Notes under the pieces: model-generated
The model's database searches: none
What the model was told of the DNA's origin: nothing
The model's input: the letters and a program-made list of their open reading frames with translations, nothing else
Assembly (NCBI RefSeq): GCF_032854445.1
Contig: NC_088300.1
Coordinates: 11,005,191 to 11,069,190 of the forward strand
Direction: 5' to 3'
DNA: 64,000 bases
Origin: Liolophura sinensis
Lineage: Eukaryota > Mollusca > Polyplacophora > Chitonida > Chitonidae
Shown here: positions 32,301 through 44,434 of the stretch, piece by piece
How positions within the stretch are numbered: position 1 is the first letter of the stretch
Layout: every line of letters begins with the position of its first letter
Position numbers and translations under genes: made by a program

Positions 32301-35176
32301 TAAGTGTATATGGAAAATGACATAAGTTGTTTGCTTGCTTGAAAAAACTTGAAACATTCTCCCTGAAGTGACGTTTCAGATTTCAATACATGTTTGCGGT
32401 CAATAGAATCTCGTCTTACTCGTTCAATCACCATCTATTCTAATCGTTTTTGACGTCACCGGAAAGAGATATATATCTGTCAGCGGTATACAGAATGCTC
32501 GACCTCCATTCCAGGCTTCTCTGAAAACTAAAGAAGTCTACAAGTAAGGTAAACGATTGCTGTATTGCAGCTTTAGTTAGACTTTTTTCCAATTCACAAA
32601 TCTTACATATATATGATTCTAAGAACACAAATCTTAGATATATGTCAATCGTTCCTATCTTGGAGATATAATTCACATGCTATTGCCTAACACCTCTAAA
32701 GAAAACGATTGATTCCACATACTTGTAGCAGTGATGGTTTTAACGTCAGAATCTAAAGAAAAAACAAAATGTGCCTGTTTCGATCTTTCCGAGTGTAGGT
32801 GTTTTTTTATTCTTTTTAAGAGTATTCAAAAATAATGTTTTTCTTGTGAACTATAATAAGATTTGGTTTAAATGTCTAAATAATCAAAGTTTTTTTTTTA
32901 AATAAATCTGCAATGGGGAACACATAAAATTGCATACGATACCTGTAAATGGACTCAAAATGTATAATTCACTACTGTGAATCGTAGTAAGCTATAACCT
33001 GTATACCATGTTGAAATATTTCATCTAGACAAATTAAGTATAGTGGTACTATGTAGAATAAACTTATATTTGCTCGTCGGAAAGCATTCGATAATTATAT
33101 CAGAGACATCAGAGACAGTCATTTTGGCGATATTGTTTTGAAAATGTACGTGTATAACGCTTATGAGAGGAAAGCTTTTGAACCCGAGTGACAGACTAGG
33201 ATACGCTTTGATGACAGATTTTTAGATGGAAATCAAAGTCACACTATATATGAATTCCCGTCAACAAATCTTTGACTTCATGTTTTCTAGAGTGTCGGAT
33301 ATGTTCTGCCGATTAATCAAAACGACGGGTTTTTTGTCCGCCGGGGTTTTTTGTCCGCCGGGCTTCTGTCCACGGGGCTTTTGTCCTAGACTCCCGTCCA
33401 GCAATCGTTAATGTATCCCCACGTAAAACAACTGAAATATCTCAGTGCGACATTTAATTCTGTTCAAGAAAAGTTTTTAAAAGTTAAGGCGCCTTAAATA
33501 TACTGGTTTGTTTGATTTCACGTTGTATTTGGGTTTTAAAAACATGCATTCACTTCTAGTATTTCTTCTTTTTTAATGTAGGCCTACGAGTCATATCAGG
33601 TCATCGATGCCATTCCGTATCTCACATAGGTGATTGCTACTAGCCTGTGTAGGCTGTATCATACCGTACAGCGGCGTAGGAAGCGGGCGCCCAAGGGGGA
33701 CATGCCCCACCCCCCACTTTCAAAAGTGTGTGTGTGGGGGGGGGCATATTTTTTGCCCCCATCCCCCCCCCCCCCCCCCCTTTTCAGGTTCCGGAAATTA
33801 TATATACTTGTAACACAAACAAGACCCTTCGCCGAGTAAAACATCACACTATTTGCAAATATATTTTCTCGGTAAACTAAACATGGTAAACTGCAACCTT
33901 TCCCAGTGCACATTGGTATTAATATAGGGCCTACATGTTTTTTCGGTCTTTCGGCCTACATATTATATGTTTATGAGTTAGCTCCCTTAGATGAGATTCG
34001 TCAGTCGATTGAAATGGAGCCGCCTGACCAAACTTCGTCGAGTTCAACGGTCGATAGATTCCTGCAACGTCGGTTTTGTATTTTATGCATCCATGCAACC
34101 ATGGCTGCAATTGTCATAAGTTTGTGAATTTTGATTATTTCCTCAAAGATTTTGCTTTTCCAGATCACGTGATATAGAGTCAGCAAGTTATATTTGCCTG
34201 TTTTTCCAAACAGATAATATGCCAAAATTACACAGGTTTATGTAGGTTTGCTTGTTTTAACGTTCAGTACACATGCAAAAGTAGCATATATTAATATGTA
34301 CAATTCTCCCATGGAAGGGCAAATCATCTACAGTGTAATTTGACAAAAAAGTCGGCTCATTTGTCTCCAAACACAATCTTTTTTCTGATTTAGTGACTAT
34401 GTTTTATTGCGATGACGTTGCAGTTCCATTCAGCCCAAAAAGCAGAATAATTAATATATTTGTACAATATATGCGCTCATCGGTGTTTAGTTATTTATTT
34501 CATTATGGTTTATCGTCATTCCAAGATCTTTTCACTTAGGACGGGTTGCAAGATTCATCAGTGAAGGAAAAATAAGTAACCGTTGTAACCACCGACTTTG
34601 GCGCGTTACTGACATTCCCCTAAATCAGATGCACGCCTTTCTTCTAAGCCAAAGATCTTATCAAAAAGTGTATGTATACATTTGAATGACATTGATTTCA
34701 ATCGAAATCAAGTCAGCGCGAATAGGCCGGCAAGTTTACCACCAAGGCCAGAAAAAAAATGGATGTTTCTTTCCCCCCGATCTCTCCTCCATGTGAGTTA
34801 AACATACCTCAACAATTGAGCTAACGTCTATTTCAATTTTTTGAGGCAGGCTTAAATAGTCAGTAACACTTCAGTTGACATATCTAAGATACGGCAAACC
34901 GTCTCTAAGGCGATATAGCTCCTTCAGAGCTTCCGGGGCCTTGGCGGCCCCTGGACCCACGCCTTTTTTGCTGGGACTCTTGGCCCCCCACTTTTAAATT
35001 GCTTCCTACGCCCCTGTCATATCTGTCAGGTACATACATCTTGTAGTCCTCCATCCCGGGCCGTTCTCTGTGAATGTCGTGTCCAGGACCCGGATGTCCT
35101 GGTTCTTGTTGGTTAGTTGTTCGTGAAGCCATTGGGCTGTGACCAGCGCTGGACAACACTCGTCCCCGGAGCTCAT
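26391..35176 (-). CDS. sulfurtransferase, thiosulfate / 3-mercaptopyruvate type (two rhodanese domains)
   Basis: Transfers sulfane sulfur from thiosulfate or 3-mercaptopyruvate to an acceptor through a cysteine persulfide. Seven exons on the minus strand: 35034-35176, 31744-31948, 30460-30555, 29071-29215, 28264-28416, 27320-27444, 26391-26495. All phases agree and give 323 residues. Domain 1 shows LVTAQWLHEQL, IRVLDTTF, HIPSARYID, APRLWWMLKAFGH and VSVLNGGLKAW; domain 2 shows MVTFDELAEIRS, QILDTRPHENYTG, TGTIPGAKNLPYP, LTKPLMTTCYVGYTAC and YYGSWVEYG. The nucleophile is Cys264 in the loop CYVGYT; vertebrate MPST has CGSGVT and TST CRKGVT, so substrate choice is undecided. The start is chosen because a TGA lies in frame nine bases upstream. 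No mitochondrial presequence is evident. The weakest join is exon 1 to 2. Confidence 0.9.
26485..26900 (-). repeat. ~62-bp minisatellite copying the exon 7 splice junction of the sulfurtransferase
   Basis: About six units. On the minus strand each has 'tttgtatttctgatcctag' followed by 'ggctcctgggta'. That is the 3' splice site and the first dozen coding bases (Gly-Ser-Trp-Val) of exon 7 at 26495. The unit nearest the exon is the real junction; units get more diverged away from it. The right part also carries tgtgtgtaatgttt as spacer. Confidence 0.92.
27350..27885 (-). repeat. ~87-bp minisatellite copying sulfurtransferase exon 6 with its catalytic cysteine
   Basis: The true exon (27320-27444) is the first unit; about five more follow upstream in the intron. 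Minus-strand translation of the extra units keeps segments such as GLTKPVMTTC, VDLTKPVMTTCYVGYSSC, VDLTKSVMTTCNYAG and VDLTKTVMTTCYEVYPAC. Each unit also repeats the acceptor-like 'gttctgtgttacag' that precedes the exon. Some units have a 3-bp insertion after the cysteine and one has a stop, so they are not all coding. Confidence 0.93.
28868..29034. repeat. two-unit ~89-bp tandem repeat in sulfurtransferase intron 4
   Basis: 'tgcattttcttagcggttgc' and 'ttctactagcatttcttttt' each occur twice at this spacing. The antisense ORF 28755-29030 (EKEMLVENQ, KKEMLVEKR) is the repeat translated. Confidence 0.9.
29315..29378. repeat. TA microsatellite in sulfurtransferase intron 3
   Basis: More than 28 uninterrupted TA dinucleotides. 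Length is likely to vary between individuals and to be error-prone in sequencing. Confidence 0.97.
30575..31065. repeat. ~22-bp minisatellite in sulfurtransferase intron 2
   Basis: About 20 units of 'gggaaacacggaaacacaga' plus 'gt'. The array begins within 20 bases of the exon 3 acceptor at 30556. Several overlapping long ORFs here come from the repeat. Confidence 0.93.
31320..31575. repeat. ~50-bp minisatellite in sulfurtransferase intron 2
   Basis: Five copies of 'gaagaatggtcattgcgctt' followed by 'ctcatctattactctctacg' and 'taagatctgt'. Confidence 0.93.
31965..32035 (-). mobile_element. tRNA-like SINE head
   Basis: The minus strand reads A-box-like 'cctcaatcagttagcg' and B-box-like 'ggtctcgggctcaaatcc' at tRNA-like spacing. 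It cannot be a working tRNA because the folded arms are not evident. It lies just upstream of sulfurtransferase exon 2. Confidence 0.45.
32040..34890. other. sulfurtransferase intron 1, no gene seen
   Basis: Non-coding. It holds a short tandem 'ttttttgtccgccgggg' at 33328-33385, and at about 33664-33785 a repeat block starting 'ggcgtaggaagc' with G and C runs. No supported ORF. Confidence 0.5.
34895..35020 (-). repeat. dispersed repeat next to the exon 1 donor
   Basis: Minus strand starts 'ggggcgtaggaagc', then 'aaaagtggggggcc' and 'ggccccggaagctctgaagg'. The opening word recurs at 33668 in the opposite orientation. The copy starts about 13 bases downstream of the inferred exon 1 donor (35033), so an insertion nearly reached the splice site. 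The ORF 34905-35186 joins exon 1 to this repeat out of frame and is not the protein. Confidence 0.5.
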
Positions 35177-37975
35177 TTTGCTTCACAGCTCCCTGTATCT
35201 GTCCCGTTGTTCCAGGTATGTGTACGGCGGCTTTGGGTCTGTGTCCGGTGGATTCGGATTTCTCGCTGTAATAAGACTGACATGTGTAGCTAAGAGAGTT
35301 GTATATAACTTGAATGGTTCAAATTGTGCGTTATTTAGTTAATTAGCTGTCGGATCGAATATATATAAATTCAAACAGCCACGATACATACTGGTACACG
35401 CATGGAGTATAACGTGCTGCTAAAATTCGGTGAAGCACAGCTGTGCACAATGAGGTGCAATTGAAATAACGTCATGGGCGAGGGATGGCAGTACATAACA
35501 AAACTAGGCCACAAAACTGACTAAAACATGACCTAAACTGGTAACCAGCGGATGATTTGACGTATTAATCTGCAGTCGACTCGATCTGGAGAGTAATATG
35601 TCATGGATAAAGGATGAAGCCAGAAAATCTGTCTACATTTAAATAAATATGATTGCTAGTGCAGCAGAATGACGCTGGAGCCTCTCGCCAATACAATTAC
35701 TCTCTGTTCAGATGATGCTATAGCTTCCTCTCCTATGGTTTTCTCATTCATTTAATTTGTGTTTAATTCAGTACTCAAGATGTTTTCACTTACACGACGG
35801 CAGTCAGGAGTGTCCGGAGTAATTAAACCAACCAACCAACCTGGAAAGCGACGAGAGCTAGGTTCGCCCCCGACATTACTGATGGTTTAAGTGAGGTAAC
35901 GCTCTAACCATCGGTAAAAGCAAACTGGGTTTTAAAAAAGCTACATTCTTACCCTGGATTGTTAACGTATCTGATAGGTAATGACCGCCCCAAACAAGAA
36001 ATTTCTACTTATATGAAAGATTAATGGTGAATGAAATCAGGCACAGCCCGAGGAAAGCCATTGCCCTTTATAACTTATGTAAAGCCGCGATGCAAACAGC
36101 GAGCGTTGGATTCGAACACGCGACCTTACTGATCAAAAAACTTTCGGCCGACATAATATCGCCGCATTGTTCTGCAGCTTGTGTGATGTCAGCACTAAGC
36201 GCCATGCCGTGAATATCACACCTGGGCTGGGTAACTCACAGGTGTCTAAGGTAAATAATCATTCAATCATGTCAGTCAGTTTGGATTCAAACATTCACAC
36301 TCCATACGACTCGACAACGTTTATCACAGATTCATCAGTATAGGTATAGTATTAATGTTTTTAAATGATTTTATACACAAGTAAACCTGTGTTTCTTTCA
36401 CATTGGTTAAACAGTCGATGCAGTGTACATGAACATAACTGTTTATTATAGGCCTACGTGCAACTGTAGATACAGTACTGCTGCCCACATACTACGTATT
36501 GTCCCATGACCGTACACACGGTCACTTAGTAGCTGGATTGAACTGATCCCGAATATAAGCTCCACTAAAGTATATCCACGTCTCATGTACGCTCATCAGG
36601 CTTAATAATGGGCCTATACGTAAACAGAATTTGACGGTTAACCCCTGCGTCGCGAACTTACCTGCGACGTGGATTATGTGACAGCGTAGGCTAGCTATAA
36701 GCTGACTACATAGAGAAGGCTGGTGGGGTAGGAGGCACACACACACACTCACGGTGTCACACAACCGTACAGTTATTATGTCACCCTGGGACAGCTGGAT
36801 AACGTGTGGACTGGGCTGATAGGCTGTCAGGATCAGTGATAAGTCAGTCCCAGTCTATACTGACACTGCAGGGTGGGGTTTATGGTCTAGATACTCCTAT
36901 GTATAGGCTACCACGATTGTAGATGAACACTGCAGGTCTAATGTCAGCAGGTCACCCGCCTTTCACAATGCAAACACTTCATATCTACCAACAGGGACAC
37001 ATACATGTATACAGGTTTTCTAGTGTGGGGGTCTAAAAATGGGTCGCTTAATTTCCCCTGGAGTAGGCTATACATATACGCTGCGCTGCAGAGGCGATCA
37101 AACAGAACACACTACGTGTACATGTAGGTATCCTGCGGCTAGTGCACCGATGAAAGTATTTCTGCGTGAATATCAACTAAGGGAACCTTACATTATAGAC
37201 TACATTCTTTATTAAAGTATTTGTGAGAAGAAGGCAGATATCAATATAGCTCAGAGAGTAAAACCATAACATGCAGAAACGACCATGCGAAAGTTGACCG
37301 AAACTGTCGTTAGTCATAAAAAATGTACCGTGCTAAAATTCTTACTTAAGAGCAGATATTCCTACCGGAGATGCCGAAAAGTAGAAATTACACTTCTGTT
37401 GCCGTTCTTTCGGAAAAGTAAATGTATGGATAGTTTGTTCATCAGATGGATTAGCAATGTGAGAAAATAAAAACTGTGTATTCCCTTCTACACAAAGGGC
37501 AAACTAGATATCACTCCCCCCCCCCCCCCCCCCCCAAATTAGAAGAATTAGGTATCTCAGCTGCGCTGTAAATTCAATATACAACGCGCCGATTTTATTT
37601 AACACGACGCATATACAACCCCTAGCCCCGGCTTAAAAAATGGGATTAGACAAATTATGAAGCAGAGTGGCTGATATTCCGGACACTCCATCTGAACATG
37701 TTCATGAATTAATTGTATTAATATTGTTTTAAAATATAAGACATAAATGAGTTGAAGGCGTATGATGGAATATCCTTGACACACTGGACTATTGTTTGCA
37801 ATAACAACTTGTATACGAGATATGTGTCCAAGCAATGTCCAGAATCATTTGGTATACTGCCATACTATTGCAGATATAACTAACAATGGATGTCAAAACA
37901 GAAACTCTCCATCTTGTGATAAAGGCGGGGTGACATGAAACTGTCGTCGTCTGAATACGTCTGAAGAAAACAGAC
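35177..37975. other. sulfurtransferase upstream region and intergenic
   Basis: The first part should hold the sulfurtransferase promoter and 5' UTR; no TATA box stands out. A SINE core is at about 35750-35815 (cagtactcaagatgttttca) with a tRNA-like word near 35865-35910. A C run is at 37517-37535. No gene was found. Confidence 0.45.
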
Positions 37976-37979
37976 GGCA

Positions 37980-38530
37980 CACTTAGATGGGTCCCATGTG
38001 GGCATGATCTGGGCATCTGGGTATGGGTTTGCCCAGATATATCCCATGTGGGGCCCACATGGGTAGAATAAGGGAAATTCAGTTATTTTCCCATTAAGAT
38101 CCCATGTGGGTCCCTCATGGGTAACATGTGGGTAAAAAGGAATCCAGGCAGAGACTTAGGGAAGAGTAAATATTTAGATTTCATTTGGAGTCGTCTGGGC
38201 TTGGGATGCCCATCAGGGTTCCATATACATCTGCCCATCTGGGCCTCATACACAAATACCCATCTGGGACCCATATTCAAAAACCCATCTGAGATCTATA
38301 TCTGAATGCCCATATGGCCGACATATGGAAATATCCAATCATGCATATAATGCTCCCCAGCTTATACACAAGGTTTCATGAAGGATCCCATATTCGACAT
38401 GTATTAGTATGGATCAGAGTTAATGGGCCCCACATACCTCCCGTATGGGACCCAGATGTAAATATTCATGGGCCCCATCTGGGATGGGGCCCATATCATA
38501 TGGGAACCATGTGGGCCCCATGTTCGAATG
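37980..38530. repeat. degenerate palindromic CCCATnTGGG repeat
   Basis: About 20 spaced copies of words such as 'cccatgtgggccc', 'cccatctgggacccatat' and 'gcccatatggccgacatatgg'. Each is close to its own reverse complement, so both strands look alike. ORFs here are the repeat. Confidence 0.85.
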
Positions 38531-38754
38531 CTATCTGGGAAGGTGAACCATCAAGAGAGTCTGTTGGTTCTTTTAAAATCAGCGAAGGTGGATGTGTTTC
38601 TTTCACAACCTTCAAAAAAAAAAAAAAACATAGGCCTAACACGAGTTATTTACAGCTAGCAGATCATCAAAATGCCATCTAGTGAATGAAGTAGCTTGAT
38701 AAACATTACCTGTACTCCACGACAACTTCTGTACAGTCGTATTTGTATCAATGG

Positions 38755-39560
38755 GAATACTTATATACTGTTCATATACAGTTTCGCAGAATGTATCACA
38801 CACTGTTCATATACAGTTTTCCAGAATGTATCACATGCTGTTCATATACAGTTTGAAAGCATGTATCAGACACTGTTCATATAGTTTCCCAGAATGTATC
38901 ACACACTGTTCATATAGTTTCATCAGCATATATCACACACTGTTACAAAAATGTAACACAAACTTTTCATATACAGTTTCCCAGAATGTATCACACACTG
39001 TTCATATAGTTTCACCAGCATATATCACACACTGTTACAAAAATGTAACAAACTTTTCATATACAGTTCCCAGAATGTATCACACAGTGTTCATATACAG
39101 TTTCCCAGGTTGTATCACATACTGTTCATATACAGTTTCCCAGAATGTATTACATACTGTTCATATACACTTTCCCAGAATGTATCACACACTGTTCATA
39201 TTGTTTCCCAGAATGTATCACACACTGTTCATAAAGTTTCCCAGAATGTATTACACTCTGTTCATATAGTTTCCCAAGCATGTATCACACACTGTTCATA
39301 TACAGTTTCCCAGAATGTATTACATACTGTTCATATACACTTTCCCAGAATGCATGACATACTGTTCATATAGTTTCCCAGAATGTATCACACATTGTTC
39401 ATATAGTTTCCCAAACTGTATCACAAACTTTTCATATAGTTTCCCAGAATGTATCACAAACTTTTCATATAGTTTCCCAGAATGTATCACATACTATTCA
39501 TATACAGTTTTCCAGAATGTATCACATACTGTTCATATACAGTTTCCAGAATTTTATCAC
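38755..39560. repeat. ~35-bp minisatellite
   Basis: About 24 units of 'cccagaatgtatcacacact' followed by 'gttcatatacagttt', some 4 bp shorter. The 172-codon ORF at 38751-39269 is the array translated (repeats of MYHTLFI). Confidence 0.95.
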
Positions 39561-40165
39561 ACAGATGTTAATTATCGGAAATTAAAGCAACTCAGTGAAT
39601 CTGTATGTTATGAATCTGGAGAATGCATTTGATGTAATGAAGCAGTGATCCATTAAAGTGAACACCAAAACAATTAAAGACAAGAAATTCTCTCAGTTAA
39701 ATCTCCATGATAACAGTAAAGAGTAGTAAAAAAGAGAAAAGAATGAAGAAGTATCCTAGTCCAGTCTTCATGGTGACGTTTTAATTTAAAAATCCCTCTA
39801 GAGCCGATGACTCATGTAAGGGTAATGTTATGATACATCCAGTAAAAGGAAGGCACCATAAAATATTTTTTTGGGTGGGTGGGAGGGGGGGTGTTGAGGT
39901 AAAAATTTAAAAATAGTTTTCTCAGAGTGTAGGTCGTGATCAGATTCGTTGAAGGAGCCAGGGTTACTGTTGCGTTTAACTCCTCTACCAGAACTTCAGT
40001 AATGCCAGTAGTTCTTTCAGCCTAAAAGAATATCACCAAGAGCTTTGTCTTCTGAACAATTACATATTTACCCAGAGAGTCAGCAAGTAAGAGAATAGGC
40101 TGCATGGGTAGCATTGCTATTTATATTGTGGATTGCAGACAGGACTTCCTGCCTTGACAACCCAA
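39561..40165. other. non-coding spacer, no gene seen
   Basis: No motif-bearing ORF. A short G run (gggtgggtgggagggggg) lies near 39875-39890. Confidence 0.45.
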
Positions 40166-40169
40166 GTGT

Positions 40170-40690
40170 CAACCCAAACCAATGCTGCTTGATGTACAAG
40201 GCACTGCACCAAACTCTGGTAATACTGCTTTATGTGCAAGGCACTGCACCAAACTCTGATAATGCTGCTTGGTATACAAGGCATTGCACCAAACTCTAAT
40301 AATGCCGCTTGATGTATAAGGTACTACGCCAAACTCTGATAATGCTGCTTGGTGTACAAGGCATTGCAATAAACTCTGATATTGCCTCTTAATGGACAAG
40401 GACTTGCAACAAACTCTAATAATGCTTCTCGATGTACAAGGCATTGCAATAAACTCTGATAATGCTGCTTGATGGACAATGCAATGCAATAAACACAGAT
40501 AATGCTGCTTGATGGACAATGCATTGCAAAAAACTCTGATAATGCTCCTTGATGCACCAGGCATTGCAATTAACTCTGATAATGCTGCTTGATATACAAG
40601 GCATTGAAATAAACTCTGATAATGCTGCTCGATGTACAAAAGCAATCCGCCAAACATGTAATGCTACTTGATGTTCAAGACATTCCAAGC
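40170..40690. repeat. ~40-bp minisatellite
   Basis: About 13 units of 'aaactctgataatgctgctt' followed by 'gatgtacaaggcattgcaat'. The antisense 162-codon ORF is the array. Confidence 0.95.
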
Positions 40691-41074
40691 AAGAGTTATC
40701 AAGTTATCGAGTTATCAATGTCTATCAAGTCTTGGTACACTTCTGTAAGAACATATCCATTTAACAAATGAAATCACTCACTCACAAGCTTTAGATTTTC
40801 ATTCAGTCATTTTATTTCACTACACAGTCTACCAACCGTACAGTGTCATGAAAATACATTACAATATGTTATCTTCGTATGATTAATTTTTGAAACATGT
40901 ATTTATAGATGATACAGTAATGTTAAAGAGATCTGCAGGTTGGATGAGTCTCAGCCGGTGTGCACCCAACCATGTGTATTATATGTAGCTGGCTGGTAAC
41001 ACAAATCTTGACAAGACATAAAACACATGAACACAATAGTTCTGAAGAACAATCACAAGACAATAACATGCTTG

Positions 41075-41665
41075 TTTTCTGGGGGATACAGCACTGTATC
41101 ATTACTGACAGAGGCCGACATACGTATACAAGACATTTGTGTTTTCTGGGGATACAGCAGTGTAGCATTATTGACAGAAGCTGGAGCTGATGCATATGAT
41201 GCTTGTATTTTCTGGGGATACAATACTGCACATGTAGCATTACTGACAAAAGCTGGACCTGATGGACAGGATGTCTGTTTTCTGGGGATACAGCATTGCA
41301 GCATTACTGACAGAAGCTGTACCTGATTCACAGTATGTCTGTTTTCTTGTGAAACAATGCTGTAGCATTACTAGTGGACCTGATGGACAGGGTGTTTGTG
41401 TTTTCCGGGGATACAGCATTGTAGCATTACTGACAGAAGCTGTACCTGATTCACAGTATGTCTGTTTTCTTGTGAAACAATGCTGTAGCATTACTAGTGG
41501 ACCTGATGGATAGGGTGTTTGTGTTTTCCGGGGATACAGCATTGTAGCATTACTGACAGAAGCTGCACCTGATTAACAGGATGTTTATGTTTTCTGGGAA
41601 TACAGCACTGTAGCTTTACTGACCTGATGAACATGATGTTTGTGTCTTCTGGGGATACAGACAAT
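41075..41665. repeat. ~66-bp minisatellite
   Basis: About nine units with 'ttttctggggatacagca', 'ttgtagcattactgacag' and 'aagctgtacctgat'. A longer duplication of about 132 bases (41275-41400 and 41405-41535) shows two units amplified together. Confidence 0.95.
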
Positions 41666-44430
41666 ATTGTGATTTAAACATTTTGAAAACAATTAGTGTT
41701 GTAATGAACATCTATACAACAGTTGTGAACCAAAATCTCAGTAAGCTCTACTAACACATACAAGTAATAAGTGAATCCTATACCAAGAGTTCTGGTTAAC
41801 AATAAGGAATGCTGCAGAATGAAATGCCCCTTTTCACAACGAGGTTAAGGTGACAGAGCACCAGGTAAGTGATGTGTATAACAGGTAAAAACAGACTGAG
41901 GATCAAAAAGTTCAGGGCAAAGATGTAGAATAGTAACAAGCACACAAACTTACATGGATGATCAAACAGATCTGTGTTCAGGGTAAACAGATCAGTGTCC
42001 AGGGCCCACAGTGTCAAGCACATTACATGTATGTACATTTACAAAAATGACAGGTGTAAACTGTACAAATAGCTGCTGCAAAATCTGAGCTATTTGTAGC
42101 ATTAACAAAAAGTCTTATCCCATGGCATCAATCTCATACTCATATCATAATAATATCAATAATAGGCTACTAGGGTAACTCTGGCACACTATATGTAGAT
42201 GTACCATTAGTAACTCAGCTAATAACTAGCACTATTACCCCAAGTAATTTGTACCTCCAGTAACACCGGTCTACTGTTGCATTCCATTATTTGGAATAAC
42301 AAGGTATATTATGTATAAGGACAAGCTCTTACATCTTCACATCAGTAAGGCATTCTGGCTCCACAACACACATCAACTGTCCCCCATGACATGTCAACTG
42401 TCCCCCTTGTTAACTCCCTTTGTACATTCCAACATTCAGAAAACAAAGGTAAGGAGCACTTGAGGGCATAAGGACAACAACACTATAGCAGAACACTTAA
42501 GTCATACTTAGCCATACCCCTAGGGCTTGTAATAACCTACATGTACCTCACAGATACATGTAGTAATTTACCTCAGTAAATACAACACACTAAAGACCCA
42601 GGCATATATTCTTTAGAACTTCCAAACACATACCTTTACAGTAAAGGAATAGCAAATACATCATTGTCACTAGTGTTACACAAAATGCTGTGTGTATATC
42701 CTTCACTAAGGTCAGTATAAGGAGACTTACTTTTTACAGAATACATTTTCATTAGGTTTATGAGTTTGAAGATTATTATTAAGTTCTTTTTAAGTTCCAT
42801 TTGATATTAAAGTCTTTCAAGATTCACAGAATAAAACATAGGTAAAATCCATGTACCTGTGAGCATTCAGCATTTGTGTCACAGGTACAGTCACAACTGT
42901 CTGTGGCATGTGAATGGATGGGTACCCTCATGACTACACAACCATCTGACATGCTCCTAAAATCCACAACAACCCACAAACACACCCAACTGACACAGAA
43001 CCAGAACTATATGCACTTTTTTTTTCAAAACTATTTACAAAATCCTTATATACAAAATGTATCATTAGCCTACTTATCAGAAGTCTTCAGTTATGTCAAA
43101 TGATTTTAAAAGCTTATTTTCGGCTAAGTGTTATTCAGCCACAAAAATATTCAGTCAGAAAGGTCAGGCTTAAACCTGGAGAAATTACAACAAAATCCTA
43201 AAATTCCTTTCTTGCAGCCTACATCTAAATTGTTTGAGATATATACTCTCTATTTAGAGTAGACAGCGTGCACCTTAAAAGTAGATACATGTAGCAGAGA
43301 AGTTTTCAATTCAAATTCACAAAATGATTACACATGTAAAACTGTGCCATTAGTAAAGGGGCTAGGTAGCAGCCTGTTATAGCAGGATAATGTTTCTCAT
43401 AAGCTACAAATGTAGTATCTAGAACTACTTCATACCCACATCATTGCTTAGCAACTGTAGAGAGACAAACTGAAGGCTGCCAAACTTCTCACAGCTATTC
43501 AATTTTACCCTTGCAAGAGATAAGCAAATTTTCTGTCAATACACAATAAAGATCACTTCGATACTTTAATATTGCCTAAATACAACAAAATGTTCAAGAC
43601 AATATTGTGTGCAAAGCTATCAGAGCGCAAAGGGCATACTGTCAGAACCACAGGTACACTAATGACAAAATCAATTCTCATCCCATATGCCAATTTTACA
43701 ATAATTAACACTGAACTTTATTTCATTAATTTATTCCAGACCTGCATGTACATGTATGTGTTCCTATGTGAAAAGTTGTTAGATGTGTCCAGCATTTACC
43801 CCTCCCATCAATCCGGCTCTGGAGTAACTCTAAAAGACATTACTTTATTTATCTTAAGGGGTAAGTGGTGAGCAATAATGGCAATGGACTGAGGAAACCT
43901 ATCATTCCTAGTAAAATGAAATGAAACCCTTGAATCCAACAGCCTTTCATCTGGCTGGAGACTAAGGAATCATGTGAAACATAATCCACTTATGAGTGGA
44001 GATAAAGAGCCCAAACGACACAAGACATTCAGATACGGTACATGACTTATCTTTGCAGAGCACCTTTATAGCCTCAATGCATAGCATTATTATTTAATAT
44101 ATGAATAAGTCAGTAAAAATTGATCTCTCTTTTCCAGCCTCATTTTTCATGATGTTTTTCCTAAAGGTTTCAAAAGAAAAAAAAACTTGCACAAATATTG
44201 TGGATCAACTTTTACAGTATATCTGAAGAAAGAAAATACTTCCAAAGCCATAAATAAACTGACATTGTCAAAATCTGACTTTCATTCTTAAAACGTTGGC
44301 ACTAGCTATACTGTGGTAACAATGCAGGACTATACTGGCAGTATAAGTCAAAAAGTCTCAATGAATGAGTGACAATTTCTGTTATATATTTGGTATGAAG
44401 CAGCAAATGCATTGTATACACACACACATA
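41666..44430. other. non-coding, possibly BTBD7 3' UTR or downstream sequence
   Basis: No supported gene. Minus-strand AATAAA words lie near 40812, 43722 and 43847, any of which could end the BTBD7 transcript. A long 3' UTR that runs through two minisatellites is possible but unproven. The hydrophobic ORF at 41796-42038 has no support. Confidence 0.35.
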
Positions 44431-44434
44431 CAAG

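Noticed and set aside
38751-39632. Overlapping plus-strand ORFs (172, 105 and 87 codons)
   Set aside because: Translation of a 35-bp array in several frames; no independent evidence of coding.
40169-40688. Antisense ORF of 162 codons
   Set aside because: Repeat translation of a 40-bp array with three overlapping frames open.
41796-42038. Hydrophobic 80-codon minus-strand ORF
   Set aside because: AT-rich DNA often gives such frames; no homology or splice support.
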